This document shows positions 24,147 through 34,700 of a DNA stretch of 41,205 nucleotides, piece after piece. Source of the stretch: Pirellulales bacterium (GTDB lineage Bacteria; Planctomycetota; Planctomycetia; Pirellulales; S012-138); assembly GCA_028066245.1 (NCBI GenBank), contig JALCBR010000038.1, positions 1 through 41,205 on the forward strand, read 5' to 3'. The notes below the pieces were generated by a model, which did not search any database, was not told where the DNA came from, and saw nothing but the letters and a program-made list of their open reading frames with translations. The stretch's first letter is position 1. Each line of letters begins with the position of its first letter. Position numbers and translations under genes: made by a program.

Positions 24147-25838
24147 TCAAACCTCGGCAACTTCTTTCTGCAACGCGTATTGAGCAACAAGCGAGATCAA
24201 GCCGTTGCGATTGATCGGCTTGGTCGCGTAATCATCACAACCGGCGGCCACACATTTCTTGCGGTCATCGCTCATTGCGTGCGCAGTGAGCGCAATAATT
24301 GGACCTGAATATCCAGCCGCACGGAGTTGCGACGTGGCCGAATATCCGTCAAGCACTGGCATCTGCATGTCCATGAGGATCACATCAAACGGATTCCCTT
24401 CACGGAGGGCAGTCATGGCAAGGTCAACGGCTATTTCCCCGTTGTCTGCAACCGCAACTTCGCTGCCGGCTTTCTTAAGAACAAACGAGATCAACCTTTG
24501 ATTATCGGGACCGTCTTCCGCCAAGAGCACGCGGCACGCTAAGTCCTCACGTACTTCACATGCTGACTCGGCTGCGGGAGCCGGTGTTGAACTGTCCGGG
24601 GTTTCTTCCACGAATTGCACACCGGCCAAAGGCCCCGTATCGATTTCAAGGGAGAACATGCTGCCTTCGCCAACTTTGCTGGTCACACGAATGTTGCCAC
24701 CAAGCATCTCGGCCAATCGATTACTAATGGTTAGGCCTAAACCCGTTCCCCCAAACCTCCGCGTTGTCGATGCATCCGCTTGTCCAAATGGAGCAAACAG
24801 TCTCGGGATATGCTGCTCACCGATTCCGATGCCGGTGTCGATGACATCGAATCGCAACTTCCCTGCGGCACCATGTTCGTGAAGCTGCACAACCAACCGC
24901 ACCTGGCCTGTTTCGGTAAATTTAACCGCGTTGCCGACGAGGTTGATCAGAATCTGACGCAACCGCGTGGGATCTGACAAGATGCATTTTGGGATGGGGC
25001 CTCTGAAGTCCAGCTCAAGCGCGATACCTTTCGCGGTAGCTCGAGTTTGCATGAGCTGCCACACATCACGAGCGACATCACTCGGGGAACATGCGATGTA
25101 CTCCACATCGAGCTTTCCCGATTCAATTTTGGAAAGGTCCAAGATGTCGTTGATGATGCCGAGCAGGTACTCGCCGTTTTGCCGAACAATTTGCAGCACT
25201 TGAATGCTTTCTTCTTCCTTGGCATTGCTCAAGGCAATCTCTGAGAAGCCCAAGATAGCAGTCATCGGCGTGCGGATTTCATGACTCATGTTTGCCAAGA
25301 ATTCGCTCTTTGCTCGATTGGCATCTTCTGAGACCTGGACCGCTTGTTCAGCCGTTCTGTTTGCAATCACCAACGCTTCCATTTCACGTTTAGCGGCGAG
25401 CTGATCCAAACGTGCCTGAACCTCAGCCTGCGCATGACGTTTTTGCAAGAGACACACAACGGCCGTCACCCAAATTGCCATGAACGCCAGAAGCCTGTTG
25501 GTGATCACCTTCCAAAGTTCTCCTCCTGTCGGCGAGGCGACGAACCCGATTATCGTCAACACTGTTGCGATGATTGCTGTCGCATATGTCGTTTTCTGAC
25601 GTGTTGAGCGCAGGCTGTAGAGCACAAGGATGATGTAGGGAACACCAGCGGCAACTCCCAAAGGCACCGAGAGATCAAAACAAAGAACAGAGATGGCGAT
25701 CGTCAACCAAACGATATAAAACTTGCGCGTCAGCGGTTGCGCTTCATGTTCAGTGCTGAACCCTTCCGCTTTTGCGGCGGCTGCGCTCGCAGAGCCAGAC
25801 TCTACCCGGGGAGCTGGAAGTGTGTTCATCGTTGGCAT
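24147..25838 (-). CDS. Membrane hybrid histidine kinase with C-terminal receiver
   Basis: A 563-aa sensor kinase. About five hydrophobic helices span ~40-150 (FYIVWLTIAISVLCFDLSVP, then VPYIILVLYSL, a pair near 70-90, and the helix near 115-130), with no large periplasmic loop. A coiled coil leads into HisKA with the phospho-His in FLANMSHEIRTPMTAILGFS (~185-205). HATPase_c follows with NLVGNAVKFT (N box), DTGIGIG, and GGTGLGLTIS. A receiver is at ~440-555 (VLLAEDGPDNQ, LMDMQMPVLDG with the phospho-Asp, ALTAHA, TKPI). Signal and target are unknown. The start could also be Met4 (25829). It is coupled to the CBS gene. Confidence 0.92.
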   Translation of the reverse strand: MPTMNTLPAPRVESGSASAAAAKAEGFSTEHEAQPLTRKFYIVWLTIAISVLCFDLSVPLGVAAGVPYIILVLYSLRSTRQKTTYATAIIATVLTIIGFVASPTGGELWKVITNRLLAFMAIWVTAVVCLLQKRHAQAEVQARLDQLAAKREMEALVIANRTAEQAVQVSEDANRAKSEFLANMSHEIRTPMTAILGFSEIALSNAKEEESIQVLQIVRQNGEYLLGIINDILDLSKIESGKLDVEYIACSPSDVARDVWQLMQTRATAKGIALELDFRGPIPKCILSDPTRLRQILINLVGNAVKFTETGQVRLVVQLHEHGAAGKLRFDVIDTGIGIGEQHIPRLFAPFGQADASTTRRFGGTGLGLTISNRLAEMLGGNIRVTSKVGEGSMFSLEIDTGPLAGVQFVEETPDSSTPAPAAESACEVREDLACRVLLAEDGPDNQRLISFVLKKAGSEVAVADNGEIAVDLAMTALREGNPFDVILMDMQMPVLDGYSATSQLRAAGYSGPIIALTAHAMSDDRKKCVAAGCDDYATKPINRNGLISLVAQYALQKEVAEV

Positions 25839-26260
25839 ACTGATGTCGGCGAACGAAGAGGGTGGGTCAAGTGCAGACCGATGATATGCACCTACACAGA
25901 ACTGCTCTTCCGTCGAAAGTTCATCCAGAGAGCGGAATCCGTGCAGTGAGGAGAATCCTAGCCATGGAACTCTCCCATCGCCGGTCGATCATCAACGGCT
26001 GCTAGTCTTCCAAGATACCCTAGGTCACATTCTGCGCTCCGGCAGGCAAAACACCGCACGCAAGTTGGAGATACTCGCACCCATTGTGCTGATTGTCCGT
26101 TCTTCTCGCCTTGCAAAACCTCAGTTGAGATTGGCGCCAACTTTGAACCAAATAACGAAACACGGGAAGGCACAGCACGACCAGCCCACAGAAATCGGCA
26201 ACCCAGTTTGCGATCAACTCTGGTGTGGTAACGCCTGTTGATGCTTCACCAGCCGCTGTG
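25839..26260. other. Intergenic region, no gene accepted
   Basis: This 422-bp stretch separates the hybrid kinase gene from the GGDEF-HD gene, both leftward. A 121-codon leftward frame (26020-26385) includes a hydrophobic piece (ELIANWVADFCGLVVLCLPV) but overlaps the end of the GGDEF-HD gene and has no RBS or recognisable relative. It may be a remnant. Nothing else was seen. Confidence 0.35.
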
Positions 26261-28732
26261 CTAAACCGCAGGGGTGATCGCTTGGGGAATGTCGACTCGG
26301 TCAAATTCTGATTCGATGAGAGCCCGCTGCACAGAACGGCAAACATCGAGCAGTTCCATGGCAACCCGTAGCGTTGCAGAAGCATCTTGATCTTCTCTCA
26401 AGGCACTGCGTAATTCGCCAGCCTTCTGTCCGATGTTGGCCTCTCCGTAGTGTTTGGCTGTCATTTCGATGCGTTGTGCCATGGCGTCCAACGAATCGAA
26501 ATCTTGTTCGTCAAGCATCACGCACAGCCGTTCGATTTGCACGCCAATTGCGAGTGCCGTTTCCTTGGAAACCTCGCCCGGCTCAATTTCGGGCTCCGCT
26601 CGCAGACGATTGTTGAGCGCGGTTACAAATCTCTCCACCAGTTCAGGATCGAATTGCACGCCGGCACAGCGTCGGAGTTCCGAGACGGCCTCGCTATGTG
26701 AGCAGCCTTGGCGGAAAACGCGGTCATGGGTCATGGCGTCGTACGCATCAGCAATCGCCAGGATTCGCGCTGCCAGCGGCAACCGGTTCCCCACGGGCGA
26801 GGCAGGGCGGAATGTTGGATCACCGTAATGCGCGGGGTAGTGCTCTAGGATCTCCGTCAATTGTGGCGAATTGAATGAAGCGCGGACAATCTCCTTCCCA
26901 ATCACGTCATTCCGACGCATAACCAGCCATTCTTCCTCCGTGAGCGGGCCTGGCTTGAGCAAGATGTGGTCAGGGACGCCCACCTTGCCGATATCGTGGA
27001 GGACTGCGGCACACTCCAGGAGGTAACACTCTTTCATTGACAAGAGTCCTTCCGCGCAACTCACGCAGAGGTCTGCCACTCTCCGGCTGTGTTGAGCCGT
27101 CATTTGATCGCGATAGGCGAGTGCAGAGACCAACGCCGCCACAGCGTGATACGGCACCAACGTTTGTGATTCGTCGGCATCGCTCCCTTTTGTCCGGCTG
27201 ATGGATGATTCATCTACCACAAGATCAGTCGGCAACTGATCCCAGCGGACGACGCGATTTCGTCCATCGCGTTTTGCCACGTAGAGACCTTTATCAGCCT
27301 GATCCAAAGCATCCTGTGGTTGGCAGCACGTGCCCGATCGCTCCGAAACTCCAATACTGGTGGTCACACGAAAACCAGTAAATTGAAGGCTCTCAATGGC
27401 GGTTCGCATACGCTCGGCAACAAGCGACGCCTCGGCGATGGACGTCGATGGAAGCAAAACCGCAAACTCCTCGCCCCCGTATCGGCACACGACGTTATCT
27501 CCGCCGGCTTCGCTCAACAATGTTGCACCAACGCTTTTTAGGACCTGATCGCCGGTACTGTGTCCGTAGTTGTCATTGATCGCCTTGAAAAAATCGATGT
27601 CGACCATCATCACGCTAAGGGGCTGACGATCACGCGCAGACTCATTCCAATCTTTTTCGAACCGTTCGAAGAATGATCGTCGATTCAGGCATCCGGTCAA
27701 AGGATCACGAGAAGCAAGCAGTTCAAGTTCTCGATTCTGCCGCTTGATTGCCACGCTTGAGGCGCGCAGGCATTCAACCATGCCGCCGAGCTCTTTCTTC
27801 TTCTCTTCTAAGAGCGTGACGTCTTCAAAACTGGCAAGAATCCCCCGCGCCTGTCCCGTGTCGTCAAAGATGGGCGATGCGCTCACAGAGAATGTTCGGT
27901 CTGATTGATCACCTGCGGTCAGCCCTAGCAACCGACCAGTGACCGTGCTTCCGTCCTCGAGAGCTTCCGCCCAAGGCGACCGATCGAAATGCGTTTCATT
28001 GCGATTGATGAAGTCAAGTTCGGTCACAGAATTGCCCAGCAGCCGGTTCTTGCTCCGCCCGGTTGTGCGCTCAAATGCTCGATTTGCCAGCACAACCCGG
28101 CAATTGCCGTCGAGGACTAGCAGGCCTTCAGCAAGTGTATCGAGCGCCTCGCGCACGCGCGCTGGAACGGCGCTGGATGGGTCAAGATGCTTCAGGACGA
28201 TGCGGAGATAGAAATAGAAAACTCCAAGGCTGGAAAGCACCACGATTAACGCGAAGACCACATTGGGGCTTGTAAGCGCTCCCAGCCACCCTGGCGCAAG
28301 AGGTTTGAAGACAACTTCAAAACGTCCCCATGGTTTTTCGTTCGCATAGAACTGAACCCAAACGTTGGAATCAGTCGCCGCGGCGGCATCGCTTTGATTC
28401 CAATAGGCGGCATGCTCACCATGCTCGATGATCAGCTCACCATCATCATTGCGCACGGCGAGTGAGTGAACGTCATCGGCGTCTCTTGACAGAGTTTCCA
28501 TGTACTGTCGCATGGTTTCGATGTCGGCGCGTTCGGCCATCATCGAAAACGCGATGGCTGCATTCTCGCAGAACTGTTTTCGCCGCCGCAGAATCTCAGC
28601 ACGGGTGTCAGGAGTCAGCCCCGTCAGTGACAAGACCGTCAAAATTGTTGCCAACAGTCCGACCAAGCCCAAAGTGATCCTGGCCAGGACGGGGAGATTC
28701 CAGCGAAAGAGTTTTTTCAGTGAGATTGCCAT
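26261..28732 (-). CDS. Membrane PAS-GGDEF-HD(GYP-like) signalling protein
   Basis: An 823-aa protein from ATG 28732. A TTG at 28750 overlaps the giant gene's stop by four bases and would add 6 residues. Two membrane helices (~12-40 and ~158-180) flank a ~115-residue periplasmic sensor region. A PAS domain is at ~195-310. A GGDEF domain is at ~345-500 with DPLTGCLNRRSFF and an intact active site RYGGEEFAV. An HD domain is at ~530-720 with HSRRVADLC and HDIGKVGVPDHILLKPG. The usual HHExxDGxGYP segment is replaced by LEHYPAHYGDPTFRP, while ADAYDAMTHDRVFR is normal. The protein probably makes c-di-GMP; phosphodiesterase activity is doubtful. It sits directly after the giant surface protein, suggesting control of it. 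Confidence 0.88.
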   Translation of the reverse strand: MAISLKKLFRWNLPVLARITLGLVGLLATILTVLSLTGLTPDTRAEILRRRKQFCENAAIAFSMMAERADIETMRQYMETLSRDADDVHSLAVRNDDGELIIEHGEHAAYWNQSDAAAATDSNVWVQFYANEKPWGRFEVVFKPLAPGWLGALTSPNVVFALIVVLSSLGVFYFYLRIVLKHLDPSSAVPARVREALDTLAEGLLVLDGNCRVVLANRAFERTTGRSKNRLLGNSVTELDFINRNETHFDRSPWAEALEDGSTVTGRLLGLTAGDQSDRTFSVSASPIFDDTGQARGILASFEDVTLLEEKKKELGGMVECLRASSVAIKRQNRELELLASRDPLTGCLNRRSFFERFEKDWNESARDRQPLSVMMVDIDFFKAINDNYGHSTGDQVLKSVGATLLSEAGGDNVVCRYGGEEFAVLLPSTSIAEASLVAERMRTAIESLQFTGFRVTTSIGVSERSGTCCQPQDALDQADKGLYVAKRDGRNRVVRWDQLPTDLVVDESSISRTKGSDADESQTLVPYHAVAALVSALAYRDQMTAQHSRRVADLCVSCAEGLLSMKECYLLECAAVLHDIGKVGVPDHILLKPGPLTEEEWLVMRRNDVIGKEIVRASFNSPQLTEILEHYPAHYGDPTFRPASPVGNRLPLAARILAIADAYDAMTHDRVFRQGCSHSEAVSELRRCAGVQFDPELVERFVTALNNRLRAEPEIEPGEVSKETALAIGVQIERLCVMLDEQDFDSLDAMAQRIEMTAKHYGEANIGQKAGELRSALREDQDASATLRVAMELLDVCRSVQRALIESEFDRVDIPQAITPAV

Positions 28733-28746
28733 GGCGTAGCTTCGCG

Positions 28747-31700
28747 TCAACGAACCAGGTCGCTCAAGCTTTCGTCATGATTTGGCACTCCGCCAGCCTG
28801 ATCGAAGGATGTCAGGATCGGCAGGGGATCAAATGATGTCCAAGCTGGCAGCGAAGCGACCAAACTGGCAACAAGCGTGGTGCCTCGAACCAACCAGATG
28901 ACATATCCGACAGAAACGGCAGAAGCTGCAACAGTGGTTGCGCCAAGAATAATGTCCTGGCTGCTCAGCTCCCCCTCGCCTTCAACCTGAGCGCCCCACT
29001 CCCCAGCGTTTGAGTACAACGTCAAGGGCGCGTTGGACACGGCGTCAATAACGAAGGGATCAACGCGAGGTACTTCCGTGGCAACGTCCGCGAATTCCGT
29101 TGGCTGTGACTCGCTCCTCAGGAATCTCGTCCGCGCCTGACTGTCTTCGCTCAAGCCTTGGGTGTGAAGATCGATCGCCTGCACGCTTGGAGTCGTATCG
29201 GCTTCCGTAGAGGCATCCGACGACTCAATGGGGCTTCGATCTTCTGAAGCGGAGACCTCGCCAGCAAACAAAGGCGGTTCGGTAGCAATGTTTTCAAAGA
29301 ACTGATCATCTTCCTCTGACGGTTCTACCGTCTGCCCGTCTGAGGAATTGTCTTCATTTGCGTCAGTGCCGCCTCCACCCGGATCCGCCAAGGCTTGGAC
29401 TTCGAGCGTCACGGTAACCGAACGCGAGGTTAAAGTGCCGTCCGTCGCGACGTACGTGAAGCTATCAATTCCGGTGAAGGTCACGTCAGGGGTGTAAGTA
29501 AATGAACCGTCCGCGTTCAGCGTTAGCACACCATGCGAAACATCGCTCAACAGGACGGCGCTCAGTGGATTGCCATCGATGTCGGAGTCATTCGCCAACA
29601 CTCCCGGTTGAACAACGGTGATGGCGCCCACAGCAAACGACGTAAACGACTCTCCCTGCGCGATCGGACTCTCATTGATGTCATTCACGGAAATCGTGAA
29701 TGATTGATCGTATGTCAACCCACCGGAGTCCGTTGTTCGGATTGTGACAATGTGGTTGGCGGCCGTTTCGTGGTCGAGCGCTGAGCCCGCCGCGACCGTG
29801 AGATCACCTGTGACGCTGTTAATAGCGAAACGACCGGCAGCGTCATCCACCAAAGAGTAGGTAAAGACATCGCCAACGTCAGGGTCGACGGTGGACGCTG
29901 TGCCAACGAGCATGCCGTTGGCAACGTTCTCGTCGACAGTGGATCCGGCTAGGTTGATTGCCGTCGGCGTATCATTAATCGAAGCAATGTCAACGTTGGT
30001 TGTTCCCAGCGCAATATCGCCACCCCCGCCAGCACCAAAGTTGCCGTTGTCAGTCACTGAAACTTGGATCGTATCTGCGTTGTTTCCGTTGGTCCCCGGA
30101 GTTCCATGCAGGTACTGAACATTGGAAGGCACGTCGAGGTAAGCATTCAGGTTGGCGAGTGTGCCAGTCAAGGTCAACGCTCCTGTTCCGAGACCAACAA
30201 CGTTAACCCCGCCACCAGAAATCGCGTACAGATTGCCGCCCGTCGAGGTGGCCAGAGTCAGGGTGAGGTTGCCTGCGCCAGCGTCGGAGTCGAACAGATC
30301 AATCGCCGAAAGATCGACGTCGCTCAAGATGTCTTCCGTGACCGAGATGTCTAGCGGGAGACTCCCGGCATTCACAGGGTCATCATTGACGGCCGTCACG
30401 GTGATGGTAAACGTCTGGCCGCTGACGGCGTTGCCTTGGCCGTCGTCCACGTCGAAGGTGAAGTTCCCGCTGGTCGTGTTTGAGCCATCGTGAACGTAGA
30501 CGACCCGATTGTTGTTGAGGTCATCTTGGGTGAAGGACGTAATCGCCACGCCGGGGTTGGTGGTCAGTTCAAGCTGGCCATTGGCCGGGCCGCCGGTGAC
30601 CGTATAGGTCACGGCCGTGGCTGGTTGTTCGGTGTCGGTGAACTCCAACTCGGCCTGGCTGAGGGTATCCGTGCCTCCCTCCGCCACCGTCGAACCGGTG
30701 TTGGCCACCTGGGTCGGTGCGTCGTCATCGACGGCCGTCACGGTGATCGCGAACGTTTGCCCGCTGACGGCGTTCCCTTGGCCGTCATCCACGTCGAAGG
30801 TGAAGTTCCCGTTGCTCGTGTTCGAACCATCGTGGACGTAGACCACCCGGTTGTTGTTGAGGTCATCCTGCGTGAACGACGTGATCGCCACGCCGGGGTT
30901 GGTGGTCAGTTCAAGCTGGCCGTTGGCCGGACCGCCGGTGACCGTATAGGTGACGGCCGTGGCCGGCTGCTCAGTGTCGGTGAACTCCAACTCCGCCTGG
31001 CTGAGAGTATCCGTACCTCCCTCCGCCACCGTCGAACCGGTGTTGGCCACCTGCGTCGGCGCGTCGTCATCAACGGCCGTCACGGTGATGGTGAACGTCT
31101 GGCCGCTGACGGCGTTCCCTTGACCATCGTCCACATCAAAGGTGAAGTTCCCGTTGCTCGTGTTCGAGCCGTCGTGAACATAGACCACCCGGTTGTTGTT
31201 GAGGTCATCCTGCGTGAACGACGTGATCGCCACGCCGGGGTTGGTGGTCAGTTCAAGCTGGCCGTTGGCCGGACCGCCGGTGACCGTATAGGTGACGGCC
31301 GTGGCCGGCTGCTCAGTGTCGGTGAACTCCAACTCCGCCTGGCTGAGAGTATCCGTACCTCCCTCCGCCACCGTCGAACCGGTGTTGGCCACCTGCGTCG
31401 GCGCGTCGTCATCAACGGCCGTCACGGTGATGTTTGCCGACGCATTTTCTGCGGAATAAGCCGTCGTCCCGCCGCCTGATCCGGGGTTGGAATAACTTGG
31501 CGATCCATTTGTGGATGCTGTGCCAGTTGTTTGATCCCAGGCTTTGAATGAGAACGTCGCCGTTTCACCATCATTGCCATCCGGAACATAGCGAACTTGG
31601 GATGTTGATGTAATCAAGAGAGCGTTTGATGACGAAACAGCGCCGAAGGCCGCCCAACTGATTCCATCTGTCGAATATTGCCAGGTGCCATTTCCGGTCA

Positions 31701-34700
31701 TCCCGGTGATTGCCAAGCCACTAAGGGCGGCCGCATCAACATCTGACCAAGAAACAGACGTGAGGATTGCGCTGGCGAGAGTTCCCGAGGAGGTTGTATC
31801 TTCGTCCGTTCCGGCCAGACCAACCGTGGCACCATTGGTGATCGTAGGAGCATCATTCACGCTCGACACATTGATGCTGGCGATCTCCGTAGCGGAGCTG
31901 AATGCTGTTGTGCCCCCGTTTGTGCTCGCGTCAACCTTGGTTCCAAAAGCGCCGCTCGATTGATCCCATGCGCGGAATGTGATGTCCGCGGTCGTGCCGT
32001 TCTGTCCATCAGGCACAAATCGCAAGATATCCGTATCGCGTAGCAAGAGAGCCGATGAATCCGACACGGCGCCGACATTGGTCCAGCTTCCTCCACCGTT
32101 GGTCGAATACTGCCAAGTGCCGTTGCCGTTGTTGGCAGCGGTGATGGCGATTCCCTCGATTGCTCCAGCATCAATATCCGTGATTCGATTACCGCCTGCT
32201 GAGGAAATCACTGACGCGACCGTTTGCCCTCCGTTAGCAGTCTGATCTTCCGTGATCGATGTGAAGCTCATTGTCCCAGAATTGTCCAGCACGGGCGCGT
32301 CATTAACGGCGTCAACCGTAAGCAAAACGTTCCCTGTTACCTCGGTTTGATCCGTCGCAAGAGCAAGGATTTCATCGGCCGAAAGTGCTCGTGTGTAGAT
32401 CCTTGCGTCGTCGATTCTGCCGAAGAAGTTGAAGTTGGCGCCCGTTCCATGTCTGCCGATGTACGTATCGGTGCCCTGTGAATAGGAAATCGAGTCGGTT
32501 GTATTCGTGGCGCTAACTGCCACTCCGTCAACATACAGAGTTGCCGTGTTTCCCACGTCATCAAAGCTGTACGCGACATGGTGCCATCCCGCTCCAATAA
32601 GTGACGTGGCGTAGGTCGTTTCGATCCATGTGCTTCCGTTGTAAAAGAACCCCGTCAGAGTTCCGCCGGGTTCAACACGAATGGCCACGTTATCTCCCGT
32701 CGAGATGACATCCGAGCCGGACGTGTCTGTATTTGTGACATTCACCCAAGCCGCCAGCGTTACGTTGGCTGGTGCTGAGAAGGTTCCGGTGATCTGCACA
32801 CTCTCCCCGAGTGAATTTAATTCCAGCACTTCCCCTCGGTCGGCATCTGTCGTCGTGGCTGCCCCTCCAAGCAATGTCCCGTCCTGTGTTGTTCCGGCGC
32901 TGTCATCGGCGGCGTCTGCCCCATCAAACGTGTAGTGCCCTACCAACTCGGCTCCAAGGGAAGTCGTCACCGTCAACGTGTCGTTGCCGGTGTAGTTGCC
33001 AGTTGGCGAGTATTGCAGGCCCTCAAGAGCGGCGTTAATGTCCGACTCGGTGCCGTGAATTGTCATCGTCGCGCTATTGTTGGCGCCCTCAACAAACAAC
33101 AAACCGGTTATCTGGGACAGGGTCAATGTGCCGTTGCTGACACTCAAAGTCACCTGTAGCCGATCGTCGGTGACAGGACTAAAGTCGACCGCAATTGCGT
33201 TCCCGTTACCGGTTGAGAAGACCAACGTTTGGTCTTCATCCACTGATTGATTGAGCGGAATGGATTGCGTGACTTCGATGCGGTCCAATGCCGTTGCATT
33301 CATCGCGAACTCGGACGTGTCTGAATACGTCGAGTAAGTCGCGTCCGATGCAGTTGCCGTCGCTGTGACGAGTTCATTAACCGCCACGGCACTTGTAAAC
33401 TGAGTGGAGAACGACGCGTTACCAGAAGCGTCTGTCGCGACGTTGATGTAGCCCAGGTAGCGTTCGGCTTCACCGTGCCCGGTTGAGTCGCCAGTCGCAT
33501 TGGCAAAAAATTCGATGCGGTAGTAGCTGTTGGCCTCTGAGTGGATTGTTCCATCAATCCAAACATTTGTGCCGTTGGTTGTTACCGTTCCGAGAACGGG
33601 GAAGTTCTGCAGGTTGTTTCCGCCGGTGTCAATGTCATCGGCATCGTTACTCGTTACGCCGTCTCCGCCGTCATTGGAAGTCGCCCCCAGGTCGATTCCG
33701 CGCGCGGCATTGCCGCTGACGACGTTTCGTAAGAGCGAAATTCCCGAAGCCGCGTTGGTGACCACAATGCCATCCCCCGCATTACCGGTGATTTCATTGT
33801 CTTGAATCACCGAGTTGCTTCCCGACCGAACTCCGATTCCTGCCAGCTGCGTACCACCACCGACTCCACTGTTTCTGATGATATTTGAGTCGATGGTGAC
33901 GTTACTAATTGCTCCTGAGGCAAAATCGATTCCGTACCCAGCGTTTCCGGTGATCACATTGCCGGAAATGGTGAGGTTGGTGACGGTGCCGACGAGAGAA
34001 ATCCCATCTCCTGAAGTCCAGTCGATGCCATTATCGCGAAGGATGCTATTGGTGACCGTGCCGCCTGTTGAGGTATTGAACCAAACCCCTGATCCTCCGG
34101 ACCGAGTCACCGTGACTTGGTCGATGAAGGCGTTGTTTCCGGAAACATGGATCCCATGGTAGGCGTTTGTTTCCGTGCCATTGACGCCAATCGCGATGAT
34201 AGAGACATCATCCGCCTGCACGTCTAAACCGTGGCCATGAATCAATTCCTGGTAATCAATAATGACTTCAGGGCCGGTTGTGACTTCGTTAACGGATGGG
34301 TTGTCATCTCCCCCAAATAGCTCTTGTGACGTCCCGTCAATAATCAGCGCATCAGTGATGGCGGGCAGCGCTGAAGCAACGTTGATTGTGTGAGGGCCTG
34401 TCCCAGCAATGTTGAATTCGATTGTATCCAGGCCGGCCAGGTTGTTGGCATCAATGATCGCCTGTCGAAGCGAACCTGCGCCGGAATCGTTGGTGTTCGT
34501 GACCGTGAATGTGTTCAGCAAGCCATTCCATTCGGACTCAAAGCCTTCACTGAACGCTGAAGCGGTCTGCACGGATCCCAGTGCAAACTCAAACTCCCAG
34601 TTGCCGCCAAGCGCGGCAGCTCCCGTGTCATCTGTACTCGCGGCAACGTCTGCTCCCGTCAGATCTTGAAACGTGGACAAGATGAGCTGGCCGTCTTCTC

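Noticed and set aside
26020-26385. 121-codon leftward ORF with a hydrophobic stretch
   Set aside because: It overlaps the end of the GGDEF-HD gene by 125 bp and has no RBS or recognised relative; it is possibly a remnant.
30389-31414. CRISPR-like repeat array
   Set aside because: Units are 342 bp with no spacers and encode protein domains.
30490-31479. 329-codon plus-strand ORF opposite the giant gene
   Set aside because: It follows the 342-bp repeats of the opposite strand and translates as repetitive Val/Gly/Arg/His text; it is a shadow of the repeat's codon use.
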